Under the pieces are notes generated by a model that saw nothing but the letters and a program-made list of their open reading frames with translations, was not told the DNA's origin and did no database searches. A DNA stretch of 5,189 nt, taken from the NCBI GenBank assembly GCA_018067325.1, contig JAGPUU010000244.1, forward strand, positions 1 through 5,189, given 5' to 3'. Numbering within the stretch: the first letter of the stretch is position 1; every line of letters starts with the position of its first letter. Below, piece after piece: positions 1 to 5,189 of the stretch. The position numbers were made by a program, and so were the translations under genes. Origin of the DNA: Amphritea sp. (GTDB taxonomy: Bacteria > Pseudomonadota > Gammaproteobacteria > Pseudomonadales > Balneatricaceae).

Positions 1-34
1 CGCTCATCAGCAAGCTAATCGCCTCAGCAAAAGC

Positions 35-805
35 ATGATACTGAAACAGGTCTGTGTACTGCTGCTCTGCAGCGCAGGCTTCCAACTTAACCAGATAAGC
101 CATGCCGCAGATACCGATAAAGGCGGAGCGGCTTGGCAAACCGTCGCCCCAACCAACTACCCAATGCAACGCAAATGGGTAAACAGCCACGAACATCCCT
201 GGCAAATGATTGGCAGGATAAATCTGGCAGGCAGAGGCCACTGTACCGCAACACTAGTCAGTTCTGACCAGGTACTGACATCGGCCCATTGCCTGTGGAA
301 CAGAGAGACCGACAGATGGTTTCCGGCGCAGTACATCACCTTTGTGGCTGGCGCAGAACAAGATAGCTTTCAGGGCGTAAGCAATGCCACCAGCTACAAA
401 ATCGCTCCTGGATTCACCCCCAACAGACTTAATTCAACCGAATCAATCAAAGATGACTGGGCGCTGTTAAAGCTTCAAAAACCTTTGGGCGCTCAATTAG
501 GCTACCTGACACTGACCACAGAAAAATCACTAAAAGTAGGACAAAAGGTATTTCAGGCTGGCTATCGTGCTGATCGTCCCTACGTACTCACGGTAGAAAG
601 CAACTGCAGCATCGCCGAGTTCTATGAAAACAGATCAATAATCCGCACCAGCTGTCACACGCTGAGCGGCGATTCTGGCGGACCGGTACTGATCAAACAC
701 AATAAGCAGTGGAAACTGGCAGGCATTCATCGGGGACGGACAGATAAAAATCAAAGCCTGGTGGTGAGCATCAAGAACGTTAGGTCATCCATTCCTACAC
801 AGTAA
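35..805 (+). CDS. Secreted trypsin-fold serine protease (S1 family, V8/glutamyl-endopeptidase-like)
   Basis: This encodes a 256-residue chymotrypsin-fold endopeptidase, predicted to be exported. Residues 1-24 look like a Sec signal peptide: a short basic start (MILKQ), the hydrophobic core VCVLLLC, and probable cleavage after ISHA. The catalytic triad is visible as His85 (LTSAHC), Asp141 (DDWALLKL) and Ser214 (SGDSGGPV). Cys70 and Cys86 are spaced like the classic His-loop disulfide, and Cys191/Cys207 probably form a second one. Thr209 (five residues before the Ser) and His232 (GIHRG) match positions that bind glutamate in staphylococcal V8 protease, so Glu preference is an inference. The start is uncertain: the frame is open to the left edge and no good Shine-Dalgarno precedes the ATG at 35, so the true start may lie upstream. 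No lipobox is seen, because Leu precedes Cys12. The substrate is unknown. It converges on the response regulator gene and shares a terminator with it. Confidence 0.88.
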   Translation: MILKQVCVLLLCSAGFQLNQISHAADTDKGGAAWQTVAPTNYPMQRKWVNSHEHPWQMIGRINLAGRGHCTATLVSSDQVLTSAHCLWNRETDRWFPAQYITFVAGAEQDSFQGVSNATSYKIAPGFTPNRLNSTESIKDDWALLKLQKPLGAQLGYLTLTTEKSLKVGQKVFQAGYRADRPYVLTVESNCSIAEFYENRSIIRTSCHTLSGDSGGPVLIKHNKQWKLAGIHRGRTDKNQSLVVSIKNVRSSIPTQ

Positions 806-877
806 AAAAGGGCGATATCACCCCGAATCCCTATTTACCAATACAATAAACTGCATTTCACAACCAACAAAAACAAT

Positions 878-899
878 AAACGCACCCAAAGGTGCGTTT
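878..899. terminator. Bidirectional intrinsic terminator between convergent genes
   Basis: A perfect 9-bp stem (AAACGCACC / GGTGCGTTT) closes a 4-base CAAA loop. On the plus strand the stem ends in TTTT (897-900) and would end the protease transcript. On the minus strand it is followed by the T-rich run TTTATTGTTTTTG and would end the response regulator transcript. Its place between two convergent stop codons (805 and 942) fits this dual role. Confidence 0.85.
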
Positions 900-915
900 T
901 ATAATCTAACGACTA

Positions 916-940
916 GCCAGCGACAGTGTCGCGCTCTGGC
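916..940 (-). other. GC-rich hairpin just after the response regulator stop codon
   Basis: GCCAG (916-920) pairs with CTGGC (936-940). Inside, CGAC (921-924) can pair with GTCG (928-931), leaving a 4-base bulge. On the minus strand this begins one base after the TAA of the response regulator and comes before the real terminator at 878-899. It has no T-run, so it is more likely a 3'-end stabilising or pausing structure than a terminator. It could also be chance. Confidence 0.35.
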
Positions 941-941
941 G

Positions 942-1607
942 TTAAGCTATATCAGTCCTCGGAGGGTCTACACAGAGACGCTGAGCCGCAATAACCGCCT
1001 GAGTACGACTATGAACACTTAGTTTACGAAGAATTGCCGTGACGTGTGCCTTAATCGTTGCTTCTGACACATTCAGCTCGTAGGCGATCTGCTTATTGAG
1101 CAAACCCTCGGTCAACATAGTCAACACCCGAAACTGCTGTGGTGTCAGAGAAGCTAAATCAGCCGCAAACTTCTGATCTTCTGCAGTGACGTCAATAACG
1201 CCCTCCGCAATCTCTTCCGGCAGCCATTCCTCACCTTCCAACACGGCTGTTATCGCTTCAGCAATAACATCCAGAGGAGAAGATTTTGGAATAAAGCCCG
1301 ACGCACCGTAATCCAGCGCCCGCTTCATCACCGAAGCTTCTTCACTTCCGGAAACAACAACCACGGGAATCCCCGGGTTTTGCCCACGCAAAAACACCAG
1401 CCCGGTAAAGCCGTTCGTACCTGGCATATGCAGGTCAAGCAACACCAAATCAGCATCAGAGTGATTAGTGACAGCTGCCTGAACGGCTTCCAGAGAATCG
1501 GCTTCGACGATTTCAACGCCAGGAACAGCCTGAGAAACGGCTTGCTTAAGTGCCGCTCGGAACAACGGATGGTCATCCGCAATGATTATCTTCTGCGCTA
1601 GTTGCAT
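942..1607 (-). CDS. NarL/LuxR-type response regulator, probable activator of acs (ErdR/CrbR-like)
   Basis: This encodes a complete 221-residue cytoplasmic two-component response regulator. The receiver domain (about 5-125) has the acidic pair Asp11/Asp12 in IIADDHP, the phospho-acceptor Asp58 in LLDLHMPG, Ser86 at the conserved Thr/Ser switch position, and Lys108 in FIPKSSP. An acidic linker follows. The C-terminal LuxR/GerE helix-turn-helix (about 152-211) begins LTPQQFRVL and contains NKQIAYELNVSEATIKAHV. The start is supported by a strong ribosome site (AAGGAGGGAG) upstream of the ATG. The gene lies 189 bp downstream of acs on the same strand but is separated from it by a terminator, so it is probably transcribed alone. 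No histidine kinase is in the window. Regulators of this architecture next to acs include ErdR of Pseudomonas and CrbR of Vibrio, which activate acetate use; assigning this one to acs is inference from position and from the operator-like sites at 3966-3999. Confidence 0.93.
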   Translation of the reverse strand: MQLAQKIIIADDHPLFRAALKQAVSQAVPGVEIVEADSLEAVQAAVTNHSDADLVLLDLHMPGTNGFTGLVFLRGQNPGIPVVVVSGSEEASVMKRALDYGASGFIPKSSPLDVIAEAITAVLEGEEWLPEEIAEGVIDVTAEDQKFAADLASLTPQQFRVLTMLTEGLLNKQIAYELNVSEATIKAHVTAILRKLSVHSRTQAVIAAQRLCVDPPRTDIA

Positions 1608-1616
1608 TAAGTTAAT

Positions 1617-1626
1617 CTCCCTCCTT
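1617..1626 (-). promoter_or_regulatory. Strong Shine-Dalgarno of the response regulator gene
   Basis: On the minus strand the sequence AAGGAGGGAG sits 9 bases before the ATG at 1607. It offers two overlapping anti-16S matches (AAGGAGG and GGAG) and settles the choice of start. Confidence 0.8.
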
Positions 1627-1654
1627 ACCCGCTCTCAATCCGTGAAAACGTGCA

Positions 1655-1690
1655 AATATATCCGCTTTTAAAGTGCTAAGCCCAGTGGCT
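1655..1690 (-). promoter_or_regulatory. Tentative promoter region of the response regulator gene
   Basis: Reading the minus strand downstream of the acs terminator, TATATT (1655-1660) is a possible -10 box about 48 bases before the start codon. No good -35 hexamer lies 16-18 bases upstream. The expected -35 area instead overlaps a small dyad, AGCC-N4-GGCT (1679-1690), which might bind a regulator. A promoter is expected here because acs is terminated at 1727-1757, but its exact location is weakly supported. Confidence 0.25.
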
Positions 1691-1722
1691 GCACCTACAT
1701 ATATTAACACCACTTTTAACGC

Positions 1723-1757
1723 AAAACTCCCCCCCGGTCATAAAAACCGAGAGGGAG
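1723..1757 (-). terminator. Intrinsic terminator of acs
   Basis: On the minus strand CTCCCTCTCGGT pairs with ACCGGGGGGGAG around a 7-base loop (TTTTATG), giving an uninterrupted 12-bp RNA stem if two G-U wobbles are allowed. It is followed directly by TTTT (1726-1723). Read from the plus strand the wobbles become A-C mismatches, so the structure favours the minus strand. It lies 39 bases after the acs stop codon and separates acs from the response regulator gene. Confidence 0.85.
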
Positions 1758-1771
1758 CTTACTAATTGGAA

Positions 1772-1789
1772 TCCGAAGTTTAATTCGGA
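1772..1789 (-). other. Small hairpin after the acs stop codon
   Basis: TCCGAA (1772-1777) and TTCGGA (1784-1789) form a 6-bp stem with a 6-base loop, seven bases past the acs stop. There is no T-run. It may protect the mRNA end or simply precede the main terminator at 1723-1757. Confidence 0.35.
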
Positions 1790-1796
1790 GCCACAA

Positions 1797-3746
1797 TTAC
1801 TTACGGTTCATACGGTGCTCAATCAGATCATCTACTACAGATGGATCTGCCAACGTAGAGGTATCACCCAACGCATCGAAGTCATTTTCAGCGATCTTAC
1901 GCAGGATACGGCGCATGATTTTACCTGAACGAGTCTTAGGCATACCTGGAGCGAATTGTATCAAGTCAGGCGAAGCGATCGGACCGATCTCTTTACGAAC
2001 ATGCATACGCAGCTCTTTCAATAACTCGTCAGATTCCTCAAAGCCAGACTGAAGCGTTACATAAACATAGATACCCTGGCCCTTGATTTCGTGCGGATAA
2101 CCCACAACAGCCGCCTCAGCAACCGCAGGATGTGCAACCAATGCAGATTCAACCTCTGCAGTACCCATACGGTGACCCGAGACGTTGATTACGTCATCGA
2201 CACGCCCGGTAATCCAGTAGTAGTCATCTTCATCACGACGCGCGCCATCTCCGGTCGTGTAGTAACCCTTATAAGTCGTAAAGTAAGTCTGTGTAAAACG
2301 CTCATGGTCGCCCCAGATAGAACGACTCTGACCAGGCCATGAATCTTTAATAACCAGATTACCGTCGGTAGCACCTTCCAGCTCCTTACCTTCCGCATCC
2401 AGCAACGCTGGCTGAACACCAAAGAACGGACGGGCAGCTGCACCCGGCTTAGCCGCAGTCGCACCCGGCAGAGGCATAATCATCATGCCGCCAGTCTCAG
2501 TCTGCCACCAGGTATCAACGATTGGGCAGCGATTTTGACCGATAATACGGTAATACCAATCCCAGGCTTCAGGGTTGATCGGCTCACCCACTGACCCCAG
2601 AATACGCAGGCTAGACAGATCGGAATCACCCAATACATCTTCACCCTGTTGCATCAGTGCACGAATAGCCGTTGGCGCAGTGTAAAACTGATTAACTTTA
2701 TGCTTTTCGATCACTCGACCGAAACGACTGTTATCCGGATAGCTTGGCACACCTTCAAACATCAGCGAGGTTGCACCGTTAGCCAGAGGGCCGTAAACGA
2801 TATAACTGTGACCGGTTACCCAACCAACATCCGCAGTACACCAGTAGATATCGCCATCTTTATAATCGAAAGCGTATTCGTGGGTCATTGCGGCATACAC
2901 CATGTAACCACCGGTAGTGTGCTTCAAACCTTTCGGCGCACCGGTAGAACCCGAGGTATACAGAATAAACATCGGCGCTTCAGCTTCCATCTCTTCTGCA
3001 GGGCAATCAGCAGATGCATCAGCAACCAGATCTTCGTACCAAACATCAACGTCGTTCCAGGCAACATCCTGATCAACACGCTTAACCACGATAACGCTAT
3101 TCACAAGCGCTTTAGCCGCTTCATGCTCGAGGGCTTTATCAACGTTCAGTTTAAGTGGAACTGACTTACCCGCACGCAGCGAATAGTTAGAGGTAACAAC
3201 AACCTTAGATTCAGCACCTTCTATACGAGCCGCCAGCGCTTCTGGAGAGAAACCACCAAACACGATTGAATGCACTGCACCAATACGGGTACACGCCAGC
3301 ATCGCAACAGCCGCTTCTGGAATCATCGGCATGTAAAGGGTAACAACATCACCTTTTACAACACCCCGAGCTTTCAGCGCGTTAGAGAATTTACATACAC
3401 GCTCATGCAGGTCGCGGTAGGTAATATTTTCACAATCACTCGGGTCATCACCTTCCCAAATAATCGCTACTTGATCGCCACGGGTTTCAAGGTGACGGTC
3501 AAGACAGTTATAGGACGCGTTCAGCGTGCCATCTTCAAACCAGCGGATATCAACATTATGCGGGTCAAAAGAGGTATTTTTTACTTTAGTGTACGGCTTA
3601 AACCAGTCCAGCCGCTTGCCCTCTTCGCCCCAGAACGTATCCGGATCAGTGATGGACTGCTCGTACATCGCCTGATATTTCTCATTATTGATATGTGCAG
3701 ACGCAGCCAGCTCTTCACTAACTGGATATACCTTAGAATCGCTCAT
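1797..3746 (-). CDS. acs: Acetyl-CoA synthetase (AMP-forming)
   Basis: This is complete acetate-CoA ligase of 649 residues, close to the usual ~650. It converts acetate, ATP and CoA to acetyl-CoA, AMP and PPi by way of acetyl-AMP in the cytoplasm, for high-affinity acetate scavenging. The N-terminal ACAS-type segment is followed by the large adenylating domain (to about 515) and the mobile C-terminal domain. Visible motifs are the phosphate loop [11 protein letters not shown] (263-273), WWQTETGG (413-420), TTGDGA (497-502), [14 protein letters not shown] (513-526) and [10 protein letters not shown] (604-613). Residue numbers match Salmonella Acs exactly: acetate-pocket Val310, Thr311, Val386 and Trp414; ATP contacts Asp500, Arg515 and Arg526; and the acetylation-controlled Lys609. 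Reversible Lys609 acetylation (Pat/CobB type) is therefore plausible. The ATG is preceded by AAGGG at 8 bases spacing. Upstream lies a rich control region, and downstream are a terminator and a probable regulator gene. No truncation or frameshift is seen. Confidence 0.98.
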   Translation of the reverse strand: MSDSKVYPVSEELAASAHINNEKYQAMYEQSITDPDTFWGEEGKRLDWFKPYTKVKNTSFDPHNVDIRWFEDGTLNASYNCLDRHLETRGDQVAIIWEGDDPSDCENITYRDLHERVCKFSNALKARGVVKGDVVTLYMPMIPEAAVAMLACTRIGAVHSIVFGGFSPEALAARIEGAESKVVVTSNYSLRAGKSVPLKLNVDKALEHEAAKALVNSVIVVKRVDQDVAWNDVDVWYEDLVADASADCPAEEMEAEAPMFILYTSGSTGAPKGLKHTTGGYMVYAAMTHEYAFDYKDGDIYWCTADVGWVTGHSYIVYGPLANGATSLMFEGVPSYPDNSRFGRVIEKHKVNQFYTAPTAIRALMQQGEDVLGDSDLSSLRILGSVGEPINPEAWDWYYRIIGQNRCPIVDTWWQTETGGMMIMPLPGATAAKPGAAARPFFGVQPALLDAEGKELEGATDGNLVIKDSWPGQSRSIWGDHERFTQTYFTTYKGYYTTGDGARRDEDDYYWITGRVDDVINVSGHRMGTAEVESALVAHPAVAEAAVVGYPHEIKGQGIYVYVTLQSGFEESDELLKELRMHVRKEIGPIASPDLIQFAPGMPKTRSGKIMRRILRKIAENDFDALGDTSTLADPSVVDDLIEHRMNRK

Positions 3747-3754
3747 TTACAATG

Positions 3755-3759
3755 CCCTT
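3755..3759 (-). promoter_or_regulatory. Ribosome binding site of acs
   Basis: AAGGG on the minus strand lies 8 bases before the ATG at 3746. It is a moderate Shine-Dalgarno and supports the chosen start. Confidence 0.65.
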
Positions 3760-3787
3760 AGCTTATTATTTATTCTTGCAGTAGCGG

Positions 3788-3881
3788 TAACCTGATTCAG
3801 AACTTGCATCCAACTCAGATCACTTCTCCCTATCCCTGCCCAGCCGATACTTTTATTATTGCGGTGAGACAAATCAGGTTA
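3788..3881 (-). repeat. 10-bp perfect inverted repeat in the acs leader
   Basis: TAACCTGATT (3788-3797) and AATCAGGTTA (3872-3881) are exact reverse complements separated by 74 bases, with corresponding positions 84 bp apart (about eight helical turns). If transcription starts near 3928, both arms lie in the untranslated leader and could form a 10-bp RNA helix closing a 74-base domain. Alternatively they are two half-sites for a DNA-binding protein. The distal arm overlaps a weaker alternative -35 (TTAACC), which pairs with AATAAT at 3855-3860 as a possible second promoter. Confidence 0.5.
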
Positions 3882-3934
3882 ATAATTTCCAGGACAAAAC
3901 ACTCGCCCTGAAATTTCTAAAATCAGAGCTTAAC

Positions 3935-3963
3935 TTTATACCTAAAGGGGGGATTACTGCATA
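3935..3963 (-). promoter_or_regulatory. acs: Predicted activator-dependent promoter of acs
   Basis: On the minus strand TATAAA (3935-3940) is a near-consensus sigma-70 -10 box. At 17 bases spacing the -35 position holds TATGCA (3958-3963), a poor match to TTGACA, as expected for a promoter that needs an activator. The predicted start is near 3928, giving a leader of about 180 bases. Two tandem operator-like sites sit directly upstream. The start position is inferred from the -10 box only. Confidence 0.5.
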
Positions 3964-3965
3964 AT

Positions 3966-3977
3966 TAGACATTGGTC
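3966..3977 (-). promoter_or_regulatory. Proximal tandem operator-like site upstream of acs
   Basis: The minus strand reads GACCAATGTCTA, lying within the dyad TAGAC-N4-GTCTA (3966-3979). It is centred about 43.5 bp upstream of the predicted acs start, the position of a class II activator touching the -35 region. It shares 9 of 12 bases with the second site at 3988-3999, fitting the pattern GACYAATGKCYA. The downstream NarL-type response regulator is the natural candidate to bind it. Confidence 0.5.
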
Positions 3978-3987
3978 TATCCGGCGC

Positions 3988-3999
3988 TGGCCATTAGTC
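3988..3999 (-). promoter_or_regulatory. Distal tandem operator-like site upstream of acs
   Basis: The minus strand reads GACTAATGGCCA, a second copy of the GACYAATGKCYA pattern, exactly 22 bp (about two helical turns) upstream of the first. It is centred near -65.5 of the predicted start. Tandem same-face sites suit cooperative binding by two activator dimers. Confidence 0.5.
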
Positions 4000-4010
4000 G
4001 TAAGCCCTTC

Positions 4011-4038
4011 ATTTTATGCAACTATAGTTGCATAAAAT
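4011..4038. repeat. Perfect 28-bp palindrome between flrC and acs
   Basis: The half ATTTTATGCAACTA is followed without a spacer by its exact reverse complement. It starts 17 bases after the flrC stop codon. As RNA it would fold into a 12-bp A/U-rich stem with a TATA loop, but neither strand carries a T-run after it, so it is not a standard intrinsic terminator. It could be an operator for a dimeric repressor or activator, or a 3'-end structure of the flrC transcript. Its centre lies 31 bp (about three helical turns) from the distal acs operator-like site. Confidence 0.7.
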
Positions 4039-4055
4039 CGCCAAAAACAAGGATT

Positions 4056-5189
4056 TCAACCCTTTAGTTCAGCATCCAGGTCGATCCCAGCTTCGCGCAT
4101 TTTTGCCAGTTTATAACGTAAAGTTCGCGGGCTAATACCTAATTTATCAGCCGCATCTTTCCTACTCCCTCCGGTTTCCCGCAAGGTATCAACAATTAAC
4201 TGAAACTCATGCTGCTTCATATCATTGCCCAGCTGACTATTATCCGCCTGACTCACACCGACAGAATTTATTCGCCCCGCCATTTCAGCGGTATGCATAC
4301 TACCGGGTTGAATATGAAGATCACCGGGGCCGATCAAGGCACCCTGCTGTAAAATCAAAGATCGCTGAATAATGTTATCCAGTTCCCGCACGTTACCCGG
4401 CCAGGGGTGCGCCTGAAGAACACGCTGGGCCTCGTCACTCATCGACACTGCTGTACGGTTCATTTTGCGCGAGTACTTAGCTAACAAACGCTGGGCCAGG
4501 GGCACAATATCCGCAATCCGCTCTCGTAGAGGTAACCATTGCAATGGAAAAACGTTAAGCCGGTAATAGAGGTCTTCACGAAACTTATTTTCCGCCACAT
4601 ACTCTTCCAGCTTACGGTTCGTCGTCGCCAATATCCGTACATCCAGATTGATAATTTTACGGCCACCGACGCGCTCTACCTGCTGTTCCTGCAAAACCCG
4701 CAACAATTTAGCCTGTAACCCCTGATCCATTTCTGAGATCTCATCCAACAAAATAGTCCCGCCATTGGCCTGCTCGAATTTACCGGGATTACTCGTATAA
4801 GCCCCGGTAAAAGCCCCTTTCTCGTGACCAAACAAGGTTGCTTCAAGCATGTTTTCAGGAATAGCAGCGCAGTTGATTGCCACAAAGGGCTTATCTGCTC
4901 GGGGGGAATGCATATGGATGTACTGTGCCAACACCTCTTTACCGGTACCACTTTCGCCGGTTATCAGTACCGTCGAATCAGTTTCTGCGACACGCCTCGC
5001 TACCTGAAGCAACTGCTTACTACTGGTTTCTTCTGCAATCGGCTGCAGGTTACTCTGTTCATTTATCTGGGTACCGGTATAGCGCCTGATCACCTCAATA
5101 AGCGCTTCCGGCGCGAAAGGCTTCATCAGATAGTCCACGGCACCACTTCTAATGGCATCCACCGCTTTATCAACCTGCCCATACGCGGT
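4056..5189 (-). CDS. flrC: Sigma-54-dependent flagellar response regulator FlrC/FleR (N-terminus outside window)
   Basis: This is the C-terminal 377 residues of an NtrC-type activator. The reading frame runs open through the right edge, and family length (~470-490) implies roughly 80-100 residues are missing, including the phospho-acceptor Asp. What remains of the receiver domain starts at TAYG (conserved Thr) and includes the conserved Lys in YLMKPF. The AAA+ domain has Walker A GESGTGKE (about 78-85 of the visible part), the sigma-54-contacting GAFTGA loop (125-130), Walker B GGTILLDE (143-150), arginine fingers in FREDLYYRL (203-211) and sensor II WPGNVREL (263-270). A Fis-type helix-turn-helix (GGSRKDAADKLGISPRTLRYKL) ends the protein. 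Sequence across the AAA+ domain resembles Pseudomonas FleR and Vibrio FlrC closely. These proteins, phosphorylated by FleS/FlrB, switch on sigma-54 promoters for basal-body and hook genes. The kinase would be expected beyond the right edge. Usually fliE follows, but here the next gene is acs. Confidence 0.9.
   Translation of the reverse strand, partial: TAYGQVDKAVDAIRSGAVDYLMKPFAPEALIEVIRRYTGTQINEQSNLQPIAEETSSKQLLQVARRVAETDSTVLITGESGTGKEVLAQYIHMHSPRADKPFVAINCAAIPENMLEATLFGHEKGAFTGAYTSNPGKFEQANGGTILLDEISEMDQGLQAKLLRVLQEQQVERVGGRKIINLDVRILATTNRKLEEYVAENKFREDLYYRLNVFPLQWLPLRERIADIVPLAQRLLAKYSRKMNRTAVSMSDEAQRVLQAHPWPGNVRELDNIIQRSLILQQGALIGPGDLHIQPGSMHTAEMAGRINSVGVSQADNSQLGNDMKQHEFQLIVDTLRETGGSRKDAADKLGISPRTLRYKLAKMREAGIDLDAELKG

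Noticed and set aside
35..70. Lipoprotein signal at Cys12 of the protease
   Set aside because: The residue before the Cys is Leu, not Gly/Ala/Ser, and the segment fits an ordinary signal peptide cleaved after ISHA.
810..824. Possible hairpin GGGCGATATCACCCC after the protease stop
   Set aside because: The centre is a palindrome with no room for a loop and the remaining pairing is short and imperfect. The 878-899 hairpin explains termination much better.
1665..1681. Sigma-54 -24/-12 promoter upstream of the response regulator (TTAGCACTTTAAAAGC)
   Set aside because: The TGGCAC element and the TTGC element are both imperfect, and the essential GG and GC pairs are not both present at proper spacing.
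2649..3761. Two long plus-strand open frames (2649-3164 and 3270-3761) antisense to acs
   Set aside because: They lie wholly or almost wholly within acs, have no plausible ribosome sites or recognisable domains, and are explained as by-products of acs codon composition.
3863..3878. CRP-like site GGTGA-N6-TCAGG upstream of acs
   Set aside because: Only 7 of 10 core bases match TGTGA-N6-TCACA, and it would lie downstream of the preferred predicted start. E. coli acs is CRP-activated, but this match is too weak to report.
3855..3882. Alternative acs promoter TTAACC-16-AATAAT
   Set aside because: The hexamers are acceptable (4/6 and 5/6) but the spacing is short, and no activator-like sites are suitably placed. 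The TATAAA box with the tandem sites is preferred; this is kept only as a secondary possibility.
4011..4038. Palindrome as the flrC intrinsic terminator
   Set aside because: The stem is A/T rich and is followed by GAAGGGC on the minus strand with no T-run, so it does not meet intrinsic terminator criteria.

Overview
The window looks like part of a gammaproteobacterial chromosome. The acetyl-CoA synthetase has active-site numbering identical to the enteric enzyme. The partial gene at the right edge is a close relative of the polar-flagellum regulators FleR (Pseudomonas) and FlrC (Vibrio). Base composition is about half G+C. A polarly flagellated marine or aquatic gammaproteobacterium, for example of the Oceanospirillales/Alteromonadales kind, is an inference and not proven by the sequence.

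Layout: (1) 35-805, plus strand: an exported trypsin-fold serine protease with V8-like specificity features. (2) 806-941: a convergent gap with a strong, probably bidirectional terminator hairpin. (3) 942-1607, minus strand: a NarL/LuxR-type response regulator without a visible kinase. (4) 1608-1796: the acs terminator followed by the regulator's own upstream region. (5) 1797-3746, minus strand: complete acs. (6) 3747-4055: a dense acs control region with a long leader containing a 10-bp inverted repeat, a TATAAA -10 box, two tandem 12-bp sites with a 22-bp period, and a perfect 28-bp palindrome. (7) 4056 to the right edge, minus strand: flrC/fleR-like sigma-54 activator, with its N-terminus cut off by the window.

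The acs gene and the response regulator probably form a functional unit. Response regulators of this type (ErdR in Pseudomonas, CrbR in Vibrio) are known to activate acs for acetate use, and the tandem sites sit at about -43 and -65 from the predicted acs start, where a class II activator would bind. The acs terminator separates the two genes into different transcripts. The protease and the flagellar regulator appear to be unrelated neighbours.

No mobile element, CRISPR array, rRNA or tRNA was recognised. I found no clearly new multi-gene system. The most interesting material is the non-coding DNA upstream of acs.
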